From positions 1 through 26,374 of the IMG/VR virus record IMGVR_UViG_3300046009_009101: DNA of 26,374 bases, one strand, 5' to 3'. The notes below the pieces were generated by a model, which saw only the letters and a list, made by a program, of their open reading frames with translations, was not told where the DNA came from and made no database searches. This stretch comes from a virus. The translations under genes and the position numbers were made by a program. Shown in pieces: positions 17,397-25,475 of this stretch (the first letter of the stretch is position 1; each line of letters opens with the position of its first letter).

Positions 17397-20300
17397 ATGG
17401 CAGATAACTGTTTAAATAAAAAATATAAAGAGTTTCAACCTTTATTTAAAAGGTATGGAGAAACAATAGCTGAAGCAATAATTAGAGCTATATCTAGACA
17501 AAAGGGTTTACCTAAAGGTCAATTTTATGCTCCTTCAATTAGTGAAGCAAAAGCTTTTTTAAAACAAGTAAATGAAAATAAACTTGAAAGTGCTTTAAGA
17601 GGATTAGAAGCTAATCCTTATTTAAGTTTAGAAGGTATTAAAGATTATTTACAAGGAGTTGTTACATCATTTCAAGGTAAATTTTTTATAATAAAAGGTA
17701 ATGAGGTTGGTGGTTCTATAGACGATATAAATTCTCTTGAGATTTTTAAACCTAATTTTAGGATAATGGAAGCTCTTGAAAAAAAATATCCTGATATTTT
17801 TAAACTTCAACAGACATCAAGAGTAAATACAGTTATTGTTACAATTACTCCTAGAATTAAACCTACTGATACAAATAAACCCACTGATACAAATAAACAA
17901 ATACCTTTATTTGCTGAAAGTAAAGGTAAAGGTAACAAATTTTCAGAATACATTTCTGGTAAAAACTCAGATAGTCAAACAGTATTAAAAAAATTAAAAG
18001 AAGGTGAAGGAGGTTTAGCTGCTATAGCTAAACAACTATTAAAATCTGAATTAAATATTCCTATTGAAATAGTAGATGTAGATTCTTTTGATAAAGAAAA
18101 TACGCCTGATGAAGATTGGAATAAATCTTTAAGTGATGATTTTAAAGCTGCTGGATATTGGAGTCCTAATAAAAGAAAAATATTTATTGCTAAAAACGCT
18201 AATGTATCAAATACTGCTGCATTTTTAACACATGAAATTCTTCACGGTTATACTAACTTATATATTTATAATAATCCTAATTCTGCTGCTGTTAAAAATT
18301 TAGATAGATTGTTAAAACATTTGCAAACTGATAAAGTACAACAAATGTTAACAGACAAGTATCCTTTAACTAATATAGATGAATTATTAGTTGGTATATT
18401 TACTAATCAAACATTTATTAACGATTTAAAACAATTACCTCCTACCAATAAAAATTTTAAATCTGTTTGGGAAGAAATACTTCAAATCTTTAGAGTAATA
18501 TTTGGTGTTACTAATACTAGTTTATTTGATGAAGTATTTGCTGCATCAGCTATGATTGTTGATGAAAGTGTTAGTCAAATGGTAGAACAGGAAGAATTTA
18601 CAGAAACATTACCTATTCTAGCTGCACCTGCAAATAATACTCAAAATATAATATCTCGTAAATTAGATGAATTAAAAGCTAAAGTTCAGAATATTAATAA
18701 TAAATATCTTGTTGAAGGATTTGATATTGAATGGTTAAGACCTTCTCAATTAGCTAAAAGTAGTATTCAGAAAAGACAGTTTGGTTTAAAATCACAAGAA
18801 CAAGAAGATTTTGAAAAATTAGCTCAAGAATCTGGTACAATATTGCATAATATACAAGCTAATATAATTAAAGAAGCTTTTCCTGAATATAACCAACATA
18901 TTGAAAATTTTGTTATAGATGAAGGAATGTTAGGTTTTGAACAAGCTCTAAGAAAACAACTTCAACCAATAATTAATGAAGCTAAAAGTAGAAATAGCAT
19001 TTTAAAAGCCGAGGTGTGGGTTGGTAATGTAAAAACTACTAAAGGTGGTACTATAGATTTATTAGAAATAACACCTGAAGGTAATTATTATGTTTATGAT
19101 TTAAAAACTAGATTTACTGAAGATGTTACTCCTTTAAGAAGATATGCTAAAATTAACGAATGGTCAGAACAAACTCTTGAGTATAATAATATTTTAAAAG
19201 CAGGAGATAGTGCATTAGGTGTTGTACAAGGAAAAGTATTAGGTACTTATATTTTAGAATTAGAAGTAGAAGTTAAACCTGAAAATAAATTTAATTATAA
19301 CGGTACAACTAAATATAAAAGTCTTTCTGCTGAAAAGTTTTTAAAAAGAAGAGAGTTAAAAAATATTAAAATTGTAGCTCCTACATTTTTTCAAACAGGT
19401 AATAGAAAATTAGATGCTACAATTAATAAGCTAAAGTCACAGCTTTTGAATATGTCTAAATCAAAAAACATATCTCAAGATCAAAGACCTGCTTTTAATC
19501 AAGTATTTGAATCTAAACTTGACTTATTACAAGCTTTACAGCTTAAAAAAGATTATAATCAATTTACTCAATCTGGATATATTGAATTAGCTGTAATACG
19601 TAAAAAATTAGAAAACAAAGAGTTAACTGATAGTAGATTTATTAAAGAACAGTTACAATTATATAGTACAATACTAGCTTTATTAGATCCACCTACAGAG
19701 TTTAGAGAACAGTTTAAGAGAATACAACAAGAAGCTCAAGAACTTCAAATTATGTTTGAAGAGTTAGCAAAAGATGTAGTATTTGAATCAGCTAATGAAA
19801 CAGAAGTTACTAAAAGAGAAGGATTTGGTGATGATATTTTTGCTCCTGTAAAAGATGTAAGCTGGGTATTTTCTCAATCAATGGGTATAGCTGATGTTGA
19901 TAATCCTATAGTACAAACTGTATTTAGAAAAACTACTACTGCCTTAGAAAGAGCAAGACAAAAGCTTCAAGATTTAGGGAATATGTTAATGGATGTTAGT
20001 AAAGCTTATGTTAAAGTAACAGGTGACAAATCTTATAGTAAATTAATTGAAAATGATCATTTAGTAGATGAGTGGAAAAAACAATTCTACGATGAATTTA
20101 AAATGGCTAAAAATAAAAAAGATTTTGATTGGGCAAAAGATAATGTAACATTTAATGAAAAAGCTTATATAGAAGCTAGAGATAAACAACTAGATTTTCA
20201 CGATACTACGACAAGAGACGTTTATACAAATAAATTAAAACTTGAAAATCCCGATGTTAGTAAAAGTGAAATAGATAGATTAGTAGAAATAGAAATTGCA

Positions 20301-22148
20301 GCTCAAATAAAAAAATGGGAAAATAGTCATAAAAATGCTTTTACTTATTTTACACCAAAACAAAAATGGACTAATCCAAAGTATACAGAAATTATGAATG
20401 GTCCTAAAGAAGTAAAAGATATGTATCTTACTTTAAAAGGGCTATTAGAATATGCTAATGAAATAATGCCTGAGAAAGTTAAAAAGAATTTTATTCCTAA
20501 CTTTTTAAAAGGATATATTGAAAGAGCAACTGATTTAGGATTATTAGGTTCTATTAAAGCTTCATGGTCAGGTGTATTTGACGGTATTGAAGTTACATAT
20601 GATGATGAAATGATGTCTGAAAAAGACTCAATTACAGGTGAAAAGTTAGGTACAATGTGGATTCCCGGAATAAGTGAAATTAAAAATAAATCTTTAGATC
20701 TACCTGTAGTATTTTTTAAATTTATGGAGGGTGTATATAGATATGAAGAGTTAAAATCTTTAGAAGGTTTAGTTATAAATGCAAAAGACATTATTAAAAA
20801 ACAACAATGGTTAGCTACTGATATGTTAGGTAATGCTATTAGTGTTGACAAAACTCCTGCTAGACCTAACCCTGCATCAAAAACTTTAGCTATGATGGAA
20901 GGATGGATTGATCATGTTTATTATAATAAAACACTTAAAAAAGATGTTGCTATAGAAATTAAAGGTAACGGTTTTACTGAACTAATTGGTATACTAAAAA
21001 AAGGAGATTCTAAAAGATTATCAGTTGGTAAAATAGTTGATAAAGCAATTCGTTGGACTACTTTAAAAAACTTAGGTTTTAGTTTATATTCTCCTATTGT
21101 AAACTTATTTGGTGGTACAGCTAACATGTATATGACCGGAGCAAATGGTTTATATTATAGTCAAGCCGATTTAACAAAAGCTATGGGTTTGGCTCTAGCA
21201 GGAAAAACAAATCTTCCTGATGAAGATAGTAAAAAAGCTAAATTAATTCTTGAATGGTTAAATATTGATTCTGGAGAATTTATTAAAAAACAAGAAGAAT
21301 TATTAACTAACTCAGTAACTAAAAAGTTATTAGCTGATTATAATGCTTTAACTTTAATGCAAACATCAGAAAGTGTTTTAAGAAATGCAGGAGCTCTAGC
21401 TGTAATAATTGGTGGTAAATATAATTTTAATTGGGATTCTTTTAAAGTTGTAGATGAAAAATTAGTTGTAGAAGCAAATGATTTTCAAAAATCTCAACTT
21501 AGACAACAAATTATTAAAATTAATAGAAAAAATATAGGTGGTATAAGTGAAGACGATATGATGTTAGCTAAACAATATATTGTTGGTAGAATGTTTATGC
21601 AACATAGAAGCTGGCTTCCTGCTTTGTTTTTTGAAAGATTTGGTTCAAAAAGATATGATTATGTTTTAGAAAAAGATATTGAAGGTAGATATTTAACTGC
21701 TTTTAGATTATTTAAACACTTAGTTGGTTTATCTAAACTTAGAGATTTATCTGAAATGGAACAAGCTAATTTAAAATCTACAAGATTAGAAATGGGTTTA
21801 CTTTTAGGTACTGGATTATTATTACAATTATTAAAAGCAGGTTTAGATGATGATGATGAAAAAGAAACTTGGGCTAAAATATCAAATAAAATTGGTTCAA
21901 GAGTATACTCTGAATTGTTGTTTTTCGTAGATCCAACATTTGAAAGTCAATATCAAATTTTATTATCACCTGCTCCTGTTTTAGGTACAGCAGGAGATGT
22001 AGGTAAATTTATAGGTTCTATTTTTAAAGCAGATGATGATGATAAAAGAACAAAAGGTCCATTGCAAAGAGGTATTAAACTAACACCTCTTAGTAAAGTA
22101 GATGCTTTCTTAACAGATTTAGGTATGAATCCTATTGATGAAAAATAA
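17397..22148 (+). CDS. Giant virion protein with zincin protease and PD-(D/E)XK nuclease domains, 1583 aa
   Basis: The ATG at 17397, two bases after the polymerase stop, is preferred over an in-frame TTG at 17388 inside the previous gene. Visible domains: an N-terminal helical module (MADNCLNKKYKEF..., residues 1-90); a PTDTNK tandem linker (156-167); a zincin motif HEILHG (His279, Glu280, His283) with a likely third ligand in NIDELL about 45 residues on; and a RecB/Cas4-like nuclease with SGTILHN, then GTID554 and YD568LK570. Long helical regions follow, with hydrophobic stretches near residues 1222-1250 and 1466-1482 (MGLLLGTGLLLQLL), and Asp-rich patches near the C-terminus. Similar zincin and nuclease domains have been predicted in giant crAss-like proteins next to the polymerase. 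The substrates are unknown. It may process virion proteins, or attack host proteins and DNA after ejection. Confidence 0.85.
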   Translation: MADNCLNKKYKEFQPLFKRYGETIAEAIIRAISRQKGLPKGQFYAPSISEAKAFLKQVNENKLESALRGLEANPYLSLEGIKDYLQGVVTSFQGKFFIIKGNEVGGSIDDINSLEIFKPNFRIMEALEKKYPDIFKLQQTSRVNTVIVTITPRIKPTDTNKPTDTNKQIPLFAESKGKGNKFSEYISGKNSDSQTVLKKLKEGEGGLAAIAKQLLKSELNIPIEIVDVDSFDKENTPDEDWNKSLSDDFKAAGYWSPNKRKIFIAKNANVSNTAAFLTHEILHGYTNLYIYNNPNSAAVKNLDRLLKHLQTDKVQQMLTDKYPLTNIDELLVGIFTNQTFINDLKQLPPTNKNFKSVWEEILQIFRVIFGVTNTSLFDEVFAASAMIVDESVSQMVEQEEFTETLPILAAPANNTQNIISRKLDELKAKVQNINNKYLVEGFDIEWLRPSQLAKSSIQKRQFGLKSQEQEDFEKLAQESGTILHNIQANIIKEAFPEYNQHIENFVIDEGMLGFEQALRKQLQPIINEAKSRNSILKAEVWVGNVKTTKGGTIDLLEITPEGNYYVYDLKTRFTEDVTPLRRYAKINEWSEQTLEYNNILKAGDSALGVVQGKVLGTYILELEVEVKPENKFNYNGTTKYKSLSAEKFLKRRELKNIKIVAPTFFQTGNRKLDATINKLKSQLLNMSKSKNISQDQRPAFNQVFESKLDLLQALQLKKDYNQFTQSGYIELAVIRKKLENKELTDSRFIKEQLQLYSTILALLDPPTEFREQFKRIQQEAQELQIMFEELAKDVVFESANETEVTKREGFGDDIFAPVKDVSWVFSQSMGIADVDNPIVQTVFRKTTTALERARQKLQDLGNMLMDVSKAYVKVTGDKSYSKLIENDHLVDEWKKQFYDEFKMAKNKKDFDWAKDNVTFNEKAYIEARDKQLDFHDTTTRDVYTNKLKLENPDVSKSEIDRLVEIEIAAQIKKWENSHKNAFTYFTPKQKWTNPKYTEIMNGPKEVKDMYLTLKGLLEYANEIMPEKVKKNFIPNFLKGYIERATDLGLLGSIKASWSGVFDGIEVTYDDEMMSEKDSITGEKLGTMWIPGISEIKNKSLDLPVVFFKFMEGVYRYEELKSLEGLVINAKDIIKKQQWLATDMLGNAISVDKTPARPNPASKTLAMMEGWIDHVYYNKTLKKDVAIEIKGNGFTELIGILKKGDSKRLSVGKIVDKAIRWTTLKNLGFSLYSPIVNLFGGTANMYMTGANGLYYSQADLTKAMGLALAGKTNLPDEDSKKAKLILEWLNIDSGEFIKKQEELLTNSVTKKLLADYNALTLMQTSESVLRNAGALAVIIGGKYNFNWDSFKVVDEKLVVEANDFQKSQLRQQIIKINRKNIGGISEDDMMLAKQYIVGRMFMQHRSWLPALFFERFGSKRYDYVLEKDIEGRYLTAFRLFKHLVGLSKLRDLSEMEQANLKSTRLEMGLLLGTGLLLQLLKAGLDDDDEKETWAKISNKIGSRVYSELLFFVDPTFESQYQILLSPAPVLGTAGDVGKFIGSIFKADDDDKRTKGPLQRGIKLTPLSKVDAFLTDLGMNPIDEK
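17862..17897 (+). repeat. 18-bp tandem duplication encoding PTDTNK twice
   Basis: Two in-frame copies of CCYACTGATACAAATAAA differ at one base. They encode PTDTNKPTDTNK in a probable linker between the N-terminal helical module and the zincin domain. The near identity suggests a recent duplication. Confidence 0.85.
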
Positions 22149-22170
22149 AAGGAGGGGAACCACCCCCTCC
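22141..22170 (-). terminator. Terminator for leftward transcription, GC-rich stem
   Basis: GGAGGGG (22151-22157) pairs with CCCCTCC (22164-22170). Read leftward, the stem is followed by TTTTATTTTT, which overlaps the last codons of the rightward gene. There is no T-run on the right side, so it should end the leftward operon, about 130 bases after its last stop codon. The GC-only stem is conspicuous in such AT-rich DNA. Confidence 0.75.
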
Positions 22171-22233
22171 TCCGTCAGATAAACCCAAACATCATAGCCA
22201 AAATGTTTGAACCATTTTGATATATTAACCTAT

Positions 22234-22262
22234 ACAGGAGTTGCTGACCAATCCTGTTTTTT
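22234..22262 (+). terminator. Terminator for rightward late transcription
   Basis: ACAGGA (22234-22239) pairs with TCCTGT (22252-22257). An inner TTG/CAA stem surrounds a CTGAC loop with one bulged G. A run of six T (22257-22262) follows, partly within the stem. It lies about 90 bases after the stop of the zincin/nuclease gene. Confidence 0.7.
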
Positions 22263-22302
22263 AGTTTTAATGACTAATCTAAAATAGTTTATCGTCAGTT
22301 TC

Positions 22303-23007
22303 TTACCATTTTATTCTTTTCTCAATTCCGTAATGCTTTTGTATAAAACTATTTGCTTTACTAAAAGCATTTTTATGTTCTAGTTTTCTATTTTGTCTGC
22401 AAGCATATGCAGGATGTTCTAAATTAATTACTTCAATATTAGAATGTAACACACATTCTTCTATTAACTTTTTAGCTGCTGAACCAAACGTAATAACAAA
22501 TCTAGGTAAATTATCGTTAAATAACTGATTAAGAATACTAACATTAAATTCTTCCCATCCTATTTTTGAATGAGATAGACTATTAAACTTCTCAACAGTT
22601 AAATAACTATTTAGTAATAATACACCTTGTTTAGCAAGATATTCTAAGTTGTTATCAAGTTCTAAATTTAAATCATTATAACAATCTTCTTCAATAGCTT
22701 GATGTATCTTAGATAGACTTGGAGGAGTTCTATCTTGACTATTTGTACTAAAACATAAACCGTCTGCTACAGGAGCATTTGTCCATGCACTGAAATTATT
22801 GTAAGGGTCTAAACCAATCCAGATAACTGTTACATCATCGGGATTAGTTAATTCAAAAGCCCTAAACACATTATCAGATACAGGATACACTTCAATTTCT
22901 TTTCTTCTTTTAGCAATATAGTTAGCTAGTTTTTTAAAATAAGGTTTATCAACCTCATTTTTAACTAATCTCCACCAATTACCGAATCTTTCTTCTAATG
23001 TTTTCAT
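22303..23007 (-). CDS. ung: Uracil-DNA glycosylase, family 1, divergent, 234 aa
   Basis: It removes uracil from DNA by cleaving the N-glycosidic bond. Family-1 landmarks are present: IGLDPYNN with the catalytic Asp67 and Tyr69; DGLCFS (residues 82-87) of the uracil pocket; VLLLNSYLTV with the base-reading Asn133; and EHPAYA with His198, followed by FSKAN. It differs from the classical GQDPYHG and HPSPLS motifs: Gln and His of the water-activating loop are Leu and Asn, about six residues are inserted before GLCFS, and the DNA-wedging Leu is replaced. I start at MKTLEERF (23007), where the family's N-terminus begins; in-frame ATGs further upstream lie inside the neighbouring gene. One base separates it from the previous stop. 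It is the last gene of the leftward operon. Confidence 0.9.
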   Translation of the reverse strand: MKTLEERFGNWWRLVKNEVDKPYFKKLANYIAKRRKEIEVYPVSDNVFRAFELTNPDDVTVIWIGLDPYNNFSAWTNAPVADGLCFSTNSQDRTPPSLSKIHQAIEEDCYNDLNLELDNNLEYLAKQGVLLLNSYLTVEKFNSLSHSKIGWEEFNVSILNQLFNDNLPRFVITFGSAAKKLIEECVLHSNIEVINLEHPAYACRQNRKLEHKNAFSKANSFIQKHYGIEKRIKW

Positions 23008-23008
23008 A

Positions 23009-23212
23009 TTAATTTTTATAACCTGTTCCATTACAATCTTCACATTCCATATCATAATCACAGTGATCACCACATTCAGAACATATACCTATATCTGAAC
23101 TATCGGAGTCACCATTACTTCTTGGTTCTGCACCACAACAATCAGAGATAAAAAGATTACCTTCACCGTTGCAGTAATTACATTTACTAACTTGTTTCAT
23201 TTTCGTCTTCAA
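23009..23212 (-). CDS. Small cysteine-rich zinc-ribbon protein, DnaJ-like CxxCxGxG motifs, 67 aa
   Basis: Nine cysteines occur in 67 residues: C11xxC14xGEG, C25C26, C44xxC47xxxC51 and C57xxC60xGTG. The first and last pairs look like the CxxCxGxG elements of the DnaJ zinc domain, so two zinc ions could be bound. There is no J domain. The function is unknown; binding nucleic acid or protein is possible. The start at 23212 overlaps the upstream gene by 26 bases; the in-frame Met5 at 23200 would shorten the overlap to 14. It ends one base before the uracil-DNA glycosylase start. Confidence 0.75.
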   Translation of the reverse strand: MKTKMKQVSKCNYCNGEGNLFISDCCGAEPRSNGDSDSSDIGICSECGDHCDYDMECEDCNGTGYKN

Positions 23213-23411
23213 ATAATGTTAAAAATTCTGTTAATTTTACTTTAGTTATAGAGCAAATCATTGATGCTGTAAAATAACTTACATCAGTCATTTCATAATG
23301 TAATTTTAAATACTCAATTAATGTGTTTGTATAATTAGGGTATTCATTACTAAAATTATTAAACATGTTTTTATATTGAGGTTTTAGTTGTTCAAATAAA
23401 TTTTTTATCAT
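23187..23411 (-). CDS. Hypothetical helical protein, 74 aa
   Basis: I do not recognise this protein. It is predicted to be mostly alpha-helical, acidic at the C-terminus, with Tyr/Asn-rich helices (NEYPNYTNTLIEYLKLHYE) and no cysteine pair or membrane segment. It ends with a TAG stop inside the start of the zinc-ribbon gene and lies ten bases after the radical SAM gene, so it belongs to the same operon. Confidence 0.65.
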   Translation of the reverse strand: MIKNLFEQLKPQYKNMFNNFSNEYPNYTNTLIEYLKLHYEMTDVSYFTASMICSITKVKLTEFLTLFEDENETS

Positions 23412-23421
23412 AAATTAACTA

Positions 23422-24291
23422 TTAAAATATATATCTTATTGTATTCCACGGGATTATATCATCATGTAGTTTAGTAAATTGTTTAATATACTCATGCTTT
23501 AGCTTATGATTATATCTTAGATTTTCACCACCATACTGAGATACTTTAGCTTCTTGTATATCTGGTTTCCATAACAATTCTTCTGCTACAGGATTAATTT
23601 TTAAATTGTTCTGATGTTTACCTTCATTATGAGTAAGAAATATTACTTCACATTTTACAGAATCATTATCCCAATCATATGTTTTAGCATATTCTCTAAC
23701 ATCTTTAAATAATTGCTCATATTCTTGTAACCAGTTAAAACATACAATTACTGGACTAAAATTTAAATGCACATCATAACCTGCATCTTGAAATAATTTT
23801 ACTGCTTCTAATCTTTCATTTATTTTACTAGTGTTAGGTTCTAATAAATCTGAATAAGATTGAGGCATAAGACTAAACCTTATACGTATCTTTTTTTCAG
23901 GATTATACGTACAAAGTTCTTTGTTTACATACTTAGTAGCAAAACTACCCATAGCTTTAGGATGATTCTTAAAAAACTCAAATGTTCTTACCCAATCATA
24001 ATGTTTAGTATGTAAAGCCATATCGGAATTACATCCGAGATCATACGTTGTATATTCAGGATGTGTTTGATTAGGTTTATCTACTATTGTAAAATATGCA
24101 TGATTATTAACTTCAGTAAGTATATCACCTAAATTAGTTGCTATATTTACTCCATCTACCTTATGTCTTTTACAATAACAGTATAAACATTGAAAACCAC
24201 ACCCAAATATAATAGTAGGAGTAAGAAAATCTGTGCTCCTACCACTATATTTAATTTCCAGAGCTTTTCTGGTACTTTTTTCAACTATCAT
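23422..24291 (-). CDS. Radical SAM protein related to spore photoproduct lyase, 289 aa
   Basis: FGCGFQCLYCYC carries the radical SAM CX3CX2C motif (Cys31, Cys35, Cys38), which would hold a 4Fe-4S cluster and cleave S-adenosylmethionine. The later block IRFSLMPQ...LEPNT...INERLEAVKLFQDAGYDVHLNFSPVI (residues 137-182) is the pattern of the spore photoproduct lyase family, whose founding member SplB repairs a thymine dimer in Bacillus spores. At 289 residues it is shorter than SplB (about 340). The substrate in a phage is unknown; repair of UV lesions or another DNA or RNA task are both possible. Further cysteines at 87, 127, 184 and 214 are candidates for a hydrogen donor. The start ATG overlaps the previous stop as ATGA. 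Confidence 0.8.
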   Translation of the reverse strand: MIVEKSTRKALEIKYSGRSTDFLTPTIIFGCGFQCLYCYCKRHKVDGVNIATNLGDILTEVNNHAYFTIVDKPNQTHPEYTTYDLGCNSDMALHTKHYDWVRTFEFFKNHPKAMGSFATKYVNKELCTYNPEKKIRIRFSLMPQSYSDLLEPNTSKINERLEAVKLFQDAGYDVHLNFSPVIVCFNWLQEYEQLFKDVREYAKTYDWDNDSVKCEVIFLTHNEGKHQNNLKINPVAEELLWKPDIQEAKVSQYGGENLRYNHKLKHEYIKQFTKLHDDIIPWNTIRYIF

Positions 24292-24470
24292 GTATTTGAT
24301 AATCCATTTAGTGATTGATTTATTTTTTGAATGTTTACCTTATAGTCAGGATATTTATTTGATAAATACTTTAGTATTTGTCTTTTATCATTACTGTTAA
24401 GTTCAACAATCTCAAACTTTTTTATAACTTCTTTATCTTTTTTTAGTGTAAAAACAATATTATACCTCAT
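24288..24470 (-). CDS. Hypothetical small charged protein, 60 aa
   Basis: A lysine-rich short protein that starts with a beta-strand-like segment (YNIVFTLKK) followed by a helix (DKRQILKYLSNKYPDYKV). No family is recognised. It is linked by an 11-base overlap to the upstream gene and by an ATGA overlap to the radical SAM gene, which argues that it is a real, translationally coupled gene. Confidence 0.6.
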   Translation of the reverse strand: MRYNIVFTLKKDKEVIKKFEIVELNSNDKRQILKYLSNKYPDYKVNIQKINQSLNGLSNT

Positions 24471-24663
24471 TACTTGCTATAATTTTAAGTGGACATTCTA
24501 AAGGAGTATGTTCTATACATTCAGGTGCAGTAATTACAGAAACATAATCTGCATCTTTTAATTTATAAGCTAAATATCTTTTACAATTTTGTTTCATATG
24601 ACAAGATACACCAGATTCTGTTTCTCCGGTGCATCTTGAAATATCTTTTGGTAATATTATCAT
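24460..24663 (-). CDS. Small cysteine-containing protein, 67 aa
   Basis: Cys11, Cys21, Cys27, Cys49 and Cys57, with His22 and His52, could form a metal site or small Cys-rich fold (RCTGETESGVSCHMKQNCKRY). I do not recognise a named domain. It directly follows the exonuclease gene, whose stop ends where this start begins upstream in the leftward direction, and overlaps the next small gene by 11 bases, so it is part of the compact operon. Confidence 0.65.
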   Translation of the reverse strand: MIILPKDISRCTGETESGVSCHMKQNCKRYLAYKLKDADYVSVITAPECIEHTPLECPLKIIASNEV

Positions 24664-25470
24664 TTATTCTATATTAAGTTGTTGTTCTTCAATACTAGGT
24701 AATTCCCATTCAATAGGTGTAAACATGCTTATATCTAAATCGTTTTTGATTTTAAGACATTTGTAGTTTTTGTAAAACTCTTCAATTCCTTTATACTCAC
24801 CAAAATAATTTACATATTCTTGTAATATTAAAGATTGATAAGGTGTTCCTTCTTCATCTTCTTTTATAAGATTTTCAGCATATTTAATACCTTTACCTGG
24901 TATACCTTTAATATTATCAGATGTATCTCCAGTAATCATACTACACCAAAAATTATTTTCTGCTGTACTGCCTGCTACATAAACCCATTCATTTTTTCTA
25001 GGATTATAATGATTACCTACTAATCCAAGTAAATCTTTATCTGGGCTAATTATAAAACTATTAGGAGTTTGTTTTACAAAACTAGCTACTAAATCATCTG
25101 TTTCATATGGAAAATCAATATCTAATTTAATTCTAATGTATACAAAATTCCACTTATCTGCTAAATAGGATTTCATTTCTGTAAGATTCTTTAATGGTTC
25201 TAAATCTTTACGATTAGCTTTATATTCAGGATATATATCTTTTCTTGATTTAGAACTACCTCCAAAGAATCCTATGTAATCAGTAGCTTCAGTTACATTT
25301 AGAATATTAGTAATATAATCATCTGCTACTTTACAAGATTCTTCAAATGTTCTTTCTCTGTAAGTAAATTTACCATCTACTTTAACCGGTTCACCATTTT
25401 CATCTAATATCTTCTCTCCAGTAAGTGATAAATAAAATACGTGATCTACATCTATACATGCTATTTTCAT
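24664..25470 (-). CDS. 5'-3' exonuclease / flap endonuclease (PIN-like, H3TH), 268 aa
   Basis: It degrades 5' ends or flaps of DNA in replication, recombination or repair. Visible landmarks of the T5 D15/T7 gp6/T4 RNase H family: ID7VD9 at the N-terminus; YKANR (83-87); TDDLVAS with Asp125/Asp126; ISPDKDLLGL with Asp144/Asp146; and ITGDTSDNIKGIPGKGIKYAENLI (from 179), which gives the last metal ligands (Asp182, Asp185) and the helix-3-turn-helix that grips DNA. The length is slightly below the phage family's usual 290-305 residues. 5'-3' exonucleases of this type are known in crAss-like phages. It may act with the uracil-DNA glycosylase in the same operon, removing DNA downstream of a repaired site. 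Confidence 0.9.
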   Translation of the reverse strand: MKIACIDVDHVFYLSLTGEKILDENGEPVKVDGKFTYRERTFEESCKVADDYITNILNVTEATDYIGFFGGSSKSRKDIYPEYKANRKDLEPLKNLTEMKSYLADKWNFVYIRIKLDIDFPYETDDLVASFVKQTPNSFIISPDKDLLGLVGNHYNPRKNEWVYVAGSTAENNFWCSMITGDTSDNIKGIPGKGIKYAENLIKEDEEGTPYQSLILQEYVNYFGEYKGIEEFYKNYKCLKIKNDLDISMFTPIEWELPSIEEQQLNIE

Positions 25471-25475
25471 GTTAT

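Noticed and set aside
20345-20851. 168-aa open frame on the minus strand inside the zincin/nuclease gene
   Set aside because: It lies wholly within a strongly supported rightward gene, shows low-complexity Ser/Ile/Phe-rich sequence typical of antisense frames, and has no start context or neighbour on that strand.
22020-22050. DDDDK sequence near the C-terminus of the zincin/nuclease protein, as a cleavage site
   Set aside because: It matches the enteropeptidase site only by chance; Asp-rich runs are common in this region and no such protease is expected.
22178-22293. Distant inverted repeat GATAAAC / GTTTATC across the convergent junction
   Set aside because: Seven bases over more than 100 bases in AT-rich DNA is expected by chance, and the two clear terminators already explain the region.
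24835-25023. 62-aa plus-strand frame inside the exonuclease gene
   Set aside because: It is antisense to a clear exonuclease with intact motifs; the Phe/Ile/Cys-rich sequence has no recognisable features.
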